DNA of 7,921 nucleotides, taken from the NCBI GenBank assembly GCA_030605265.1, contig JAUWIR010000185.1:1-7921 (forward strand), in the 5' to 3' direction. Each line of letters begins with the position of its first letter. Position 1 is the stretch's first letter. This document shows positions 1 through 5,863 of this stretch, piece by piece. This stretch comes from Pseudomonadota bacterium (lineage in GTDB: Bacteria; SZUA-182; DTGQ01). Made by a program: the position numbers and the translations under genes. The notes under the pieces are model-generated. The model was not told where the DNA came from, ran no database searches, and worked only from the letters and a program-made list of their open reading frames with translations.

Positions 1-441
1 AGGAGTCATGCCCGTCGAAAAGGAAGACCAGGCAACCGGCGAAATAGCCGGGCAGGTAGTGCGGAGTTGATGAAAACTCCCTTCCTTCTCTAAAGAAGAA
101 AAATTTGGCAGCATACCCCGTTGCATAAAATCTTCCGCTAACTTAGGATCTAACCCGTCAAGCCCGATTACCACCACTTTTTTGGTTTTTCTGTGGGAAT
201 TACTATCAAAATATTTTCGATATTTAATCTTTCTTTTAAAACACTGGTAAAGAAAGCGTAATGGCCAAAAAAGAATAATAAAAAAAGCTAAAAGAAAAGT
301 AACCACAAAAATAAAAAAGGAACTAAAAAAAGCTATCCCTGCACCAGGCCCAATATAAGCTAAAACATCAGGTGCAAATGGAGGAAAGGATAAAAAGGCG
401 ATTATTAAAAAGAGGCTGAGAAAAATTTGTTTTTTCTTCAC
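1..441 (-). CDS. Membrane-anchored alkaline-phosphatase-superfamily phosphodiesterase, N-terminal part (runs off left edge)
   Basis: 147 residues are visible. Residues 6-23 form a signal-like hydrophobic stretch, followed by the motif AYIGPGAGI (28-36), a second long hydrophobic segment (about 37-61) and a basic linker (62-88). The catalytic domain then begins with VVVIGLDGLDP (89-99), the first metal-binding Asp strand of type I phosphodiesterase/nucleotide pyrophosphatase proteins. The segment SPVAWSSFSTG (134-144) aligns with the nucleophile region of that family, where Ser134 would be the nucleophile. I infer a domain that hydrolyses phosphate esters outside the cytoplasmic membrane; the substrate cannot be told. 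The start is GTG at 441-439, the only ATG, GTG or TTG after an in-frame stop, with AGGAG (minus strand, 455-459) 13 bases upstream, a rather long spacing. It lies 48 bases after glgC on the same strand, so co-transcription is likely. The remaining metal ligands lie beyond the window. Confidence 0.85.
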   Translation of the reverse strand, partial: MKKKQIFLSLFLIIAFLSFPPFAPDVLAYIGPGAGIAFFSSFFIFVVTFLLAFFIILFWPLRFLYQCFKRKIKYRKYFDSNSHRKTKKVVVIGLDGLDPKLAEDFMQRGMLPNFSSLEKEGSFHQLRTTCPAISPVAWSSFSTGMTP

Positions 442-489
442 AGATTGCTCGTTTCTCCTTTAATTAAGGTTGTATGAACGATTTTTATT

Positions 490-1731
490 TCATATTTCCA
501 TTTTTTTAGGGACCACCACAATTCCTGAATCAGTCATTGTATATTTTTTAGCATCCTCTTCCAGATTATATCCTATGGTAGTATTTGACGGGATAATGAC
601 CCCTTTATCAATAATTGCTTTTCGAATACGAGAATATCTGCCGACCTCAACCCCCTCCATTAAAACTGATTTGTAAACATATGAATAGCTGTGAATATAT
701 ACATTCTGAGAGAGAACTGAATTTTGTACGCGCCCGCCACTCAAAATACAGCCATCCGAAATTAAAGAATCTATAGCTACTCCAAAACGAGGCTCATGTC
801 GCTCTCCATCCCCAAATTCTTCTGCAAATACAGTTTTTGCCGGGGGAGCTTGAATATGATGGGTGCGAATTGGCCAATCTCTATCATAGAGGTTAAAAAG
901 AGGGTTCACAGAAACTAAATCCATATTTGCTTCCCAATAGGCATCAATCGTTCCTGCATCTCGCCAATATTTGGCCTTCTTTTTTTTATTTTCATCCTTA
1001 AAGTTATAGGCAAGAACTGTTTTTTTTGAAATAGACCTGGGAATAATATTTTTCCCAAAGTCATGCTCTGAATCCTTCCAGGCATCCTCTTTTAAAACCT
1101 CCTGAAGCACTTCAGTTCTGAAAACATAAATCCCCATTGATGCATAACAGTGGCCTGAATCATGGGGAAGAGTTTTGGGGTAATCCCGGGGCTTTTCCTG
1201 AAAGCCAGTGATTTTATTCTGTGGATCAATTTCTACTATGCCAAAATGAGAAGCCTCCGATTTATCTACCTCTATTACACTCACGGTAATATCTGCTTTA
1301 TTTTCAATATGAAAGCTTATCATCTCTGCATAATTCATTTTATAAATATGGTCCCCGGACAAGATGAGCACATATTCGGGTTTTCCTTCATCAAGAGTAT
1401 AAAGGTTTTGATAAATAGCATCTGCTGTTCCCTGATACCAGTGTTCATCAATTCGTTTCTGAGGAGGTATGGAAATAATGAATTCTCCAAGCTCCGGAGA
1501 AAAAATATTCCATCCCATACGCAGATGACGGGCCATGGATTCATATTTATATTGGGGCAGAATATAAATTCTGCGAAGATTTGAATTAAGGCAATTGCTT
1601 AAAGTTATATCAATAATTCGATAAATTCCCCCAAAAGGCACGGCTGGTTTAGCCCGATCCCGGGTTAAAGGATAAAGCCTTTTCCCCTCGCCACCAGCCA
1701 AAAGAAAGGTTAATACTTTTTTTAAATCCAC
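490..1731 (-). CDS. glgC: Glucose-1-phosphate adenylyltransferase (ADP-glucose pyrophosphorylase)
   Basis: GlgC makes ADP-glucose from ATP and glucose-1-phosphate, the committed step of bacterial glycogen synthesis. It is a cytoplasmic enzyme, in known cases a tetramer under allosteric control. The 413 residues match the family's usual length. Visible motifs are the nucleotide-binding loop GGEGKRLYPLT (13-23), AKPAVPFGG (27-35), WYQGTADAIYQN (about 98-109), the SGDHIYKMNY strand carrying the catalytic Asp, FQEKP, and YWRDAGTIDAYWEAN. The C-terminal third has the irregular hydrophobic/Gly pattern of a left-handed beta helix. The start is GTG at 1731-1729, with a perfect AGGAGG (minus strand, 1737-1742) 5 bases upstream. 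The stop is TGA. It follows the metalloprotease gene by 84 bases and precedes the phosphodiesterase by 48. No glycogen synthase or branching enzyme is in view. I see no convincing promoter of its own. Confidence 0.97.
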   Translation of the reverse strand: MDLKKVLTFLLAGGEGKRLYPLTRDRAKPAVPFGGIYRIIDITLSNCLNSNLRRIYILPQYKYESMARHLRMGWNIFSPELGEFIISIPPQKRIDEHWYQGTADAIYQNLYTLDEGKPEYVLILSGDHIYKMNYAEMISFHIENKADITVSVIEVDKSEASHFGIVEIDPQNKITGFQEKPRDYPKTLPHDSGHCYASMGIYVFRTEVLQEVLKEDAWKDSEHDFGKNIIPRSISKKTVLAYNFKDENKKKKAKYWRDAGTIDAYWEANMDLVSVNPLFNLYDRDWPIRTHHIQAPPAKTVFAEEFGDGERHEPRFGVAIDSLISDGCILSGGRVQNSVLSQNVYIHSYSYVYKSVLMEGVEVGRYSRIRKAIIDKGVIIPSNTTIGYNLEEDAKKYTMTDSGIVVVPKKMEI

Positions 1732-1736
1732 TTTAA

Positions 1737-1742
1737 CCTCCT
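1737..1742 (-). promoter_or_regulatory. Ribosome binding site of glgC
   Basis: The minus strand reads AGGAGG, a full anti-16S match, 5 bases before the GTG at 1731-1729. It settles the GTG as the glgC start. Confidence 0.85.
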
Positions 1743-1751
1743 AATATCAAG

Positions 1752-1775
1752 ACACAGATAAGTTGTTTTCTGTGT
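1752..1775. repeat. Short inverted repeat upstream of glgC
   Basis: ACACAG (1752-1757) and CTGTGT (1770-1775) form a 6-base inverted repeat with a 12-base loop. It ends 9 bases upstream of the glgC ribosome binding site. Neither strand has a T-run after it, so it is not a good terminator. It could be a leader hairpin or an operator, or chance in AT-rich DNA. Confidence 0.35.
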
Positions 1776-1815
1776 TAAAAATTGAAAAAAGTTAAATAAT
1801 TTATCCCGGGTCTTG

Positions 1816-4143
1816 CTAGGGATATATAAAAGATGAAAGAAAACATTTTCCTTTATCTGATGAACTTTTCTCTAGCGCAGGTTTTTCATGTCCCTGGACT
1901 GAGACCTCTTTTTTCATCTCCTTGTTATCCGTATCATATACATAAACAATGTAGATATATTCTAGATCCGGATTGATATTATCATCTTCAAATTCAATTA
2001 GAGGATCGGTTTTTTCATCGGTATGTTCTATATCGGTCTTCGATTTCACTTCCTTAGGTGGAGCCGTGTCTCCCCTAATTTTTCTGTCTATTCTATAGGA
2101 TTCGATAGTTTTTTCCACCCGAAAGGAAACCATGATACTCGTTTTATCTTTTGTATAAACAGCGTTTAAATCGTAGGGCGAAGAATATATCTCCGGTGTC
2201 TCAATCAAAAGAAAATCCGTCGAAGAAACCCCTGATTCATTTATGAATTTTAATTGATACTTATAAAGTGCGCTATCTAGAAGATTGGAGTTTACATCTT
2301 CAAATGTTGTTTTATTTGGATCTTCAGATGTATCCACTTCTCCTACCATTCTCTGATAATTTCGGTATTCTTGCTCAAGGCTTAAGCTTTCCCAAAGCCC
2401 GCCCCATATTTGACATTTATCAAAAGGATGTCCCTTCTCCCAGCTAAAACCTATTACCGGTCGTTCATCCCGAATGAAGCTTGAATAACTCACTTGCGGA
2501 ACTGACTGAGTGCTTTTCTCTATAGACATGATATCAAGATCATAGGATCCTGGTGTTCCTTCTTTCCAAGAAATATTAATAGGAATTATAACTAATTTTG
2601 TATATGTAGGGTCATTTTGAAACGAATATTCATATTCTCCTTCTTGTCCCTCATTGAGAGGTATGCTTTGGGCTATCCCAAATTCAGGGGCAGAGCCAAA
2701 TTTAGAGGAAGAATAAGAGGAATAAGAAGTAGTGGGAACAACTAAAACAGCAAAAGAGGCCCCATAGCCTTTAAAAGTAATATTAATCGATCCTTCCCCT
2801 GTGACTACCAGATAATGACAACTTAAAGGCGCTAAAATATCATCATATCTTATTTCTTGATTGGAAGAAAGAGGAAAACTAATTTCATGAAAAGGAAGGG
2901 GATAATAATTACCTTCTTCATAATCATAATTGGTATCTTGCCGTAGATTCGCTAATTTAAATTGGATAAACGACTCGGAAAGTGAATAAAGGCCTAGATT
3001 AACATTCTTAATTGAGTTATCAAAGGCCTTTAAAACAGTGTAGTTAGGATCTTGAGAATAATAATCAGTAATATAATAATCACTCATAACTATAGAACCG
3101 ATATTAGTTAAGATAGTCTTAATCATAGACTTACCAAAATAATTGGCAATAAATTTTGCCCAAATTACCCCTCCATACTCAAAAAAAATCTTTTCAGTAC
3201 CAATAACCTTAGAACGGCTATTTAAAGAATACTCAGGATAATCAAACCAACCTCTTTCTTTATAACCTCCAGTTTTTGTTACATTAAACACATAATATTC
3301 TTCTCCGCTGTTCCAACGACCATTATCATTTTCATCTGTAAAAGGCCACCCTAAATAATGATAATAATCATTTACCTCATTAAATATGTAATCTTCCATC
3401 CAAACAGCAGTGTTTTCCTCCCACCACACAGCTTCATTACCCGGGCATTCATTCCAGTGATCATGCCCTGCCTGGACTACATGGAAAAATTCATGAGCAG
3501 CCACCACTTTCATGAGCCCTACTTTAGACCCCTCCGGATCTTGATTCTTAATTTCTTCTTCTGAATAATTATAATCATTATCCACAAAAATGTAAGGTAA
3601 GCCTACATTCTGTGCTTCCGCCATTCCATAATAACTAATATCCATTACATATACTTCAACTTTTGCATCATTAACTATCTCATCAGGCATTTTATAGTTT
3701 AGACCCTTTATACCACTCCAAGCTTCCTCAAAATAGCCGGCAAATTTTTGCACAAAATCAAGCGTAGTCTTATGTTCTGAAGTATTGTCCTCAGTATAGA
3801 AGAATATAAAATGAGAAGCTTCGGAACCAACACTCTCATAGGTTTTTACATTAGCACTTCCATAATATTCAGATAAATTATCAGAGGGACGGTAAAGAAT
3901 ATATCGATTTTCCGGATAGAGCAAATCACTTAATTCGCGGGCCTTTCTTAATAAATAGGTACCACATTTCCTGTCTGAAGAATATGAATTCCCTATAGAT
4001 CTAAAAAGGTTTTTAGATGACGGACGAAATACTCGAGATATCTCCTCATTGAGTTGCTCTTGAACAGTGCCGGCCGCGAGTTGATAATTTATACAATTAA
4101 TGAGAAAAAACAGCAAAATAATTACTAGACATTTTTTTTTCAT
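1816..4143 (-). CDS. Exported putative zinc metalloprotease, MXAN_6640-like
   Basis: 775 residues. Residues 1-25 are a signal peptide: lysines, a hydrophobic core, then AAG. The zinc site is HEFFH (217-221). About 20 residues on, WWEENTAVWMED (240-251) supplies a likely third ligand (Glu242 or Glu243), a gluzincin-like arrangement. This block and the following NEVNDYYHYL resemble the MXAN_6640 family of putative metalloproteases as I remember it. DENDNGRWNSGE (270-281) looks like a calcium-binding loop. From about residue 560 the sequence is beta-rich and resembles fibronectin type III modules. The last residues, GKCFLSSFIYP, recall the CFIATAAYG-type Cys tail of some exported proteins but end early. 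The start ATG follows only a weak purine stretch (TTAAAGAT). The gene stands 127 bases downstream of the HU gene and 84 upstream of glgC. The substrate is unknown. Confidence 0.8.
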   Translation of the reverse strand: MKKKCLVIILLFFLINCINYQLAAGTVQEQLNEEISRVFRPSSKNLFRSIGNSYSSDRKCGTYLLRKARELSDLLYPENRYILYRPSDNLSEYYGSANVKTYESVGSEASHFIFFYTEDNTSEHKTTLDFVQKFAGYFEEAWSGIKGLNYKMPDEIVNDAKVEVYVMDISYYGMAEAQNVGLPYIFVDNDYNYSEEEIKNQDPEGSKVGLMKVVAAHEFFHVVQAGHDHWNECPGNEAVWWEENTAVWMEDYIFNEVNDYYHYLGWPFTDENDNGRWNSGEEYYVFNVTKTGGYKERGWFDYPEYSLNSRSKVIGTEKIFFEYGGVIWAKFIANYFGKSMIKTILTNIGSIVMSDYYITDYYSQDPNYTVLKAFDNSIKNVNLGLYSLSESFIQFKLANLRQDTNYDYEEGNYYPLPFHEISFPLSSNQEIRYDDILAPLSCHYLVVTGEGSINITFKGYGASFAVLVVPTTSYSSYSSSKFGSAPEFGIAQSIPLNEGQEGEYEYSFQNDPTYTKLVIIPINISWKEGTPGSYDLDIMSIEKSTQSVPQVSYSSFIRDERPVIGFSWEKGHPFDKCQIWGGLWESLSLEQEYRNYQRMVGEVDTSEDPNKTTFEDVNSNLLDSALYKYQLKFINESGVSSTDFLLIETPEIYSSPYDLNAVYTKDKTSIMVSFRVEKTIESYRIDRKIRGDTAPPKEVKSKTDIEHTDEKTDPLIEFEDDNINPDLEYIYIVYVYDTDNKEMKKEVSVQGHEKPALEKSSSDKGKCFLSSFIYP

Positions 4144-4159
4144 ATCTTTAATTATCGGT

Positions 4160-4196
4160 CACTATTCAGTCGGGCATTATTCAGTTGGTAATAGTG
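4160..4196. repeat. Inverted and direct repeat upstream of the metalloprotease gene
   Basis: CACTATT (4160-4166) and AATAGTG (4190-4196) are a perfect 7-base inverted repeat. Between them sit two copies of ATTCAGT (4164-4170 and 4178-4184, 14 bases apart). The block lies 17 bases upstream of the metalloprotease start codon, where a regulator or a leader hairpin would act. The role is inferred; no clear -10/-35 pair was found beside it. Confidence 0.45.
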
Positions 4197-4238
4197 TAAA
4201 TTTAACCTCAAGGAAGCTATCGTATTTGTTAGGGGGGT

Positions 4239-4259
4239 AAAAGTTTTAATAAAACTTTT
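4239..4259 (-). terminator. AT-rich hairpin downstream of the HU gene, possible terminator
   Basis: AAAAGTTTT (4239-4247), loop AAT, AAAACTTTT (4251-4259) is a perfect 9-base stem with a 3-base loop. It begins 12 bases after the HU stop codon. It has a single G:C pair and, on the minus strand, only the four T of the stem end are present before a run of C. It would therefore be a weak intrinsic terminator at best, and read-through into the metalloprotease gene is possible. Confidence 0.4.
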
Positions 4260-4271
4260 GTATTCTTCTTA

Positions 4272-4544
4272 TTAATTCACTTCTAATCTAAAATTTTTTG
4301 ATGGTTTAAAATTGACCACTTTTCGGGCAACAATTTCAGCTTCCACGCCTGTCCGAGGGTTCCTTCCCATCCGGGAATTTTTTTCGCGCACACGGAATTT
4401 TCCAAATCCACGCAGCTCAACTTGTTCCCCTTTGGCCAAAACATTTTTTACTGTTGAAAAAACAGTCTCAACAACCTCTTTGGCCTGTTTATGGGTGAGC
4501 TTTGATTCAGACCATACCCTTTTAATAATATCCTCCTTAGTCAT
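4272..4544 (-). CDS. HU/IHF-family DNA-binding protein
   Basis: A 90-residue histone-like protein that binds and bends DNA as a dimer. It matches the family's 90-100 residue size along its whole length. The bacterial histone-like signature is intact: GFGKF (46-50), then RMGRNPRT (58-65), with Pro63 the residue that intercalates at the DNA kink. The NFKPSKNFR ending (78-86) is typical of HU and IHF subunits. The GRNPRTG arm and Arg-rich body lean towards IHF-alpha-like, but HU and IHF cannot be separated safely by eye, so no symbol is given. The ATG at 4544-4542 is preceded by GGGAG (minus strand, 4551-4555) 6 bases upstream. A strong promoter lies about 130 bases upstream (see 4675-4702). It is transcribed divergently from the yidD operon. 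Confidence 0.95.
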   Translation of the reverse strand: MTKEDIIKRVWSESKLTHKQAKEVVETVFSTVKNVLAKGEQVELRGFGKFRVREKNSRMGRNPRTGVEAEIVARKVVNFKPSKNFRLEVN

Positions 4545-4561
4545 CAGCTTCTCCCTAAATT

Positions 4562-4590
4562 AAGATACGTATGAAAAAGGCTTAAATCAA
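4562..4590 (-). promoter_or_regulatory. Weak secondary promoter candidate for the HU gene
   Basis: The minus strand has TTGATT (4585-4590), a 17-base spacer and TATCTT (4562-4567), four of six matches in each box. Initiation here would leave a leader of only about ten bases starting at the ribosome binding site, so it is less credible than the upstream promoter. Confidence 0.2.
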
Positions 4591-4630
4591 AACTAATTTA
4601 AAAGCATTTGAATTTTCATTTTATTCATTT

Positions 4631-4670
4631 AGCTTAACAGCTTAACAGCTTAACAGCTTAACAGCTTAAT
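4631..4670. repeat. Five tandem copies of an 8-base repeat (AGCTTAAC)
   Basis: Four perfect AGCTTAAC units (4631-4662) are followed by AGCTTAAT (4663-4670). On the minus strand the unit is GTTAAGCT. The array lies just downstream of the predicted -10 of the HU promoter, so it would form the first roughly 38 bases of the HU transcript. Copy-number change by slippage would alter the leader length, not the protein. Confidence 0.9.
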
Positions 4671-4674
4671 TTAA

Positions 4675-4702
4675 GTTATAGCAAGTTATTTTAACTTGTC
4701 AA
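4675..4702 (-). promoter_or_regulatory. Sigma70-type promoter for the HU gene
   Basis: The minus strand reads TTGACA (4697-4702, perfect -35), a 16-base spacer, and TATAAC (4675-4680, five of six -10 matches). The predicted start is near 4668, giving a leader of about 120 bases before the HU ATG. This is the best promoter match in the window. Confidence 0.7.
4682..4698. repeat. Perfect palindrome inside the HU promoter spacer, operator-like
   Basis: CAAGTTA (4682-4688), TTT, TAACTTG (4692-4698) is a perfect 7+3+7 inverted repeat. It fills the spacer between -35 and -10 of the HU promoter and overlaps the -35 by two bases, the classic place for a repressor to block RNA polymerase. The regulator is unknown. 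Confidence 0.6.
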
Positions 4703-4764
4703 GTATCTTCATATTTATTAATTTTTCTCTTATTCCTTCAAAAAGATAAAAGGAAACAGACTCC

Positions 4765-4808
4765 TCATTTTGCAATTTGTACTTTTCATTTTGCACTTTT
4801 CATTTACA
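4765..4808. repeat. Degenerate direct repeats TCATTTTGCA / ACTTTTCATTT
   Basis: TCATTTTGCA occurs at 4765-4774 and again at 4786-4795. ACTTTTCATTT occurs at 4781-4791 and again at 4795-4805, giving a roughly 14-base tandem unit. The block sits just upstream of the right-facing -10 element. Such low-complexity intergenic repeats are common in AT-rich genomes; function is not evident. Confidence 0.6.
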
Positions 4809-4814
4809 AGTACC

Positions 4815-4823
4815 TGCTATAAT
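4815..4823 (+). promoter_or_regulatory. Extended -10 promoter for the yidD-pgsA-lnt-prfB operon
   Basis: TGCTATAAT is a perfect extended -10 (TGn plus TATAAT). No -35 is well spaced: TTGCAC at 4791-4796 would need a 21-base spacer. Extended -10 promoters can work without a good -35. Predicted start is near 4830, giving a leader of about 70 bases. An imperfect dyad (CAAGTACCT at 4807-4815, AGGCTTG at 4824-4830) flanks the -10. Confidence 0.5.
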
Positions 4824-4901
4824 AGGCTTGATTTGTTATTCCGGGTGTGACATAATTTTACAAAATGTATTATTATTAAATAGTTAGCATATTTTTAGAA
4901 A

Positions 4902-5321
4902 ATGAAAAATTTACGCTGTAAAATATTTTATCTTATTTTTATTTATTTATTTACCGTCTGCTGGAGTAAAGCGGCCGCAAAATCCCCGTCCTTTCGGTCC
5001 CCCTGTCCCAAAAATCAGTCTATTTCAATACCAAAAACCTATGATACTGATCCGCAGGGATCGTTACAGGAAACCGCTCTTTTAGCTCTCCTTTTTTTTC
5101 AAATAGGTATCTCACCTGCAGATGGTGATCGTTGCCCTATGTACCCCTCTTGTTCTCAATATGCTAAAGAGGCGATTCAAAGGTATGGGGTTTTTCAAGG
5201 AATAATAGTAACAGCCGAAAGACTTTTGCGCTGTGGCAGGGAAACAGATTATCCTCTTATTGATTTTAACGGCAGACTTCGTTACTATGACCCTCTTCTA
5301 AATAATATTTTATGGAAATGA
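4902..5321 (+). CDS. yidD: YidD-like membrane protein insertion efficiency factor with an N-terminal signal sequence
   Basis: YidD is a small membrane-associated protein thought to help YidC insert inner-membrane proteins. The core is at residues 70-113: ISPADGDRCPMYPSCSQYAKEA, then ERLLRCGR, with the family's conserved Cys78, Cys84 and Cys111. At 139 residues it is well above the usual 70-90. The extra length is an N-terminal signal or anchor (residues 1-26, ending in AAAK) and a Pro/Ser-rich linker. The tail GRLRYYDPLLNNILW after the core is also beyond the minimal domain. The start ATG follows only a weak TAGAAA stretch. The stop TGA is followed by one base and then the pgsA start, so translation is probably coupled. 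YidD usually sits with rnpA and yidC; here it leads a phospholipid and lipoprotein operon. Confidence 0.85.
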   Translation: MKNLRCKIFYLIFIYLFTVCWSKAAAKSPSFRSPCPKNQSISIPKTYDTDPQGSLQETALLALLFFQIGISPADGDRCPMYPSCSQYAKEAIQRYGVFQGIIVTAERLLRCGRETDYPLIDFNGRLRYYDPLLNNILWK

Positions 5322-5322
5322 A

Positions 5323-5863
5323 ATGAATATAAATACTGCCAATAAATTGACCCCTATGTAGAATCATCCTCATTCCTTTTTTGGTGATCCTTTTGATGCA
5401 ACGCTGTTTTAAAATCTCTTTGTTTGTTTTTACTATTGCCAGCTTGACGGATGCACTAGATGGATTTATCGCTCGAAAATGGAACCAAAAAACAAGGTTG
5501 GGGACTTTTCTTGATCCAATGGCCGACAAAACGCTCCTGGTCTCTTCTTTTATTACCATGGCCGCCCTCCACCTTTTGCCCGGTTGGCTGGCAGTTGTTA
5601 CCATATCTCGTGATTTAATTATTGTTCTTGGTTCTCTGATTGTATATATCTTAACAGGGAACCTTAATTTTTTTCCGAACCTATTAGGTAAGGCAACAAC
5701 AATGGTTCAGATCCTCACTATTCTCCTTGCGCTATTAGGAACCCTTTTCCAAGATCTTTCCCTCTGGATTACACTCTTTATCTGGCTTACAACGATCATT
5801 ACCATTATCTCAGGTTTTCAATATATATATATTGGTATGGAAATGTTTAATGAAAATTCATAA
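5323..5863 (+). pseudogene. pgsA: CDP-diacylglycerol-glycerol-3-phosphate 3-phosphatidyltransferase, frameshifted near its start as written
   Basis: PgsA makes phosphatidylglycerolphosphate from CDP-diacylglycerol and glycerol-3-phosphate in the cytoplasmic membrane. The CDP-alcohol phosphatidyltransferase signature DxxDGxxAR(x8)GxxxDxxxD is perfect (DALDGFIAR ... GTFLDPMAD), and several hydrophobic segments follow. The natural start ATG at 5323 gives MNINTANKLT but then reaches TAG at 5359. The expected continuation CRIILIPFLVILLMQR lies one frame over (from 5357). Removing one C from the CCCC at 5351-5354 gives MNINTANKLTLCRIILIP and a 179-residue protein, the normal PgsA length. As written, translation could begin only at TTG 5381, GTG 5384 or ATG 5396, losing much of the first membrane helix. 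The end overlaps lnt by 14 bases. Identity is firm; whether the break is real is open. Confidence 0.88.
5351..5354 (+). other. Site of the pgsA +1 frame disruption (CCCC run)
   Basis: The frame moves from that of the 5323 ATG to that of the PgsA body by one extra base here. Three C instead of four restores one continuous frame. No slippery motif, stimulatory ribosome-binding-like sequence or stem is obvious, so deliberate recoding is not supported. Confidence 0.75.

Larger units (their letters stand above)
4545..4901. other. Gene-free divergent control region between the HU gene and yidD
   Basis: 357 very AT-rich bases with no credible coding frame. They hold, left to right, the HU ribosome binding site and leader, the 8-base repeat array, the HU promoter with its palindrome, about 60 bases with no recognised element (about 4703-4764), the degenerate repeats at 4765-4808, the right-facing extended -10, and the yidD leader. 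Confidence 0.8.

Noticed and set aside
1162..1584. 140-codon plus-strand open frame inside glgC
   Set aside because: It is antisense to a strongly conserved enzyme, has no recognisable family features, and is a shadow of the glgC codons.
1752..1775. Rho-independent terminator after the metalloprotease gene
   Set aside because: The stem is only 6 bases with a 12-base loop and no following T-run on either strand; it was listed only as an inverted repeat.
4631..4670. CRISPR array or plasmid-type iterons
   Set aside because: The 8-base units are contiguous with no spacers, there are no cas or replication genes, and the array lies in a promoter leader.
4896..4921. YidD-like protein as a lipoprotein (Cys at residue 20)
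   Set aside because: The residues before Cys20 are FTV, which do not fit a lipobox needing Gly, Ala or Ser at -1.
5323..5361. Programmed +1 frameshift in pgsA, like that of prfB
   Set aside because: There is no G-rich stimulator at the right spacing, no CTT-TGA-C-type slip site, and the tRNAs at ACC and CCT would re-pair poorly. A simple one-base indel fits better.
5819..5834. Perfect 16-base AT palindrome (CAATATATATATATTG) just upstream of the lnt start
   Set aside because: It lies inside the pgsA frame encoding QYIYI and is explained by AT-rich codons; a role in lnt translation is possible but unsupported.
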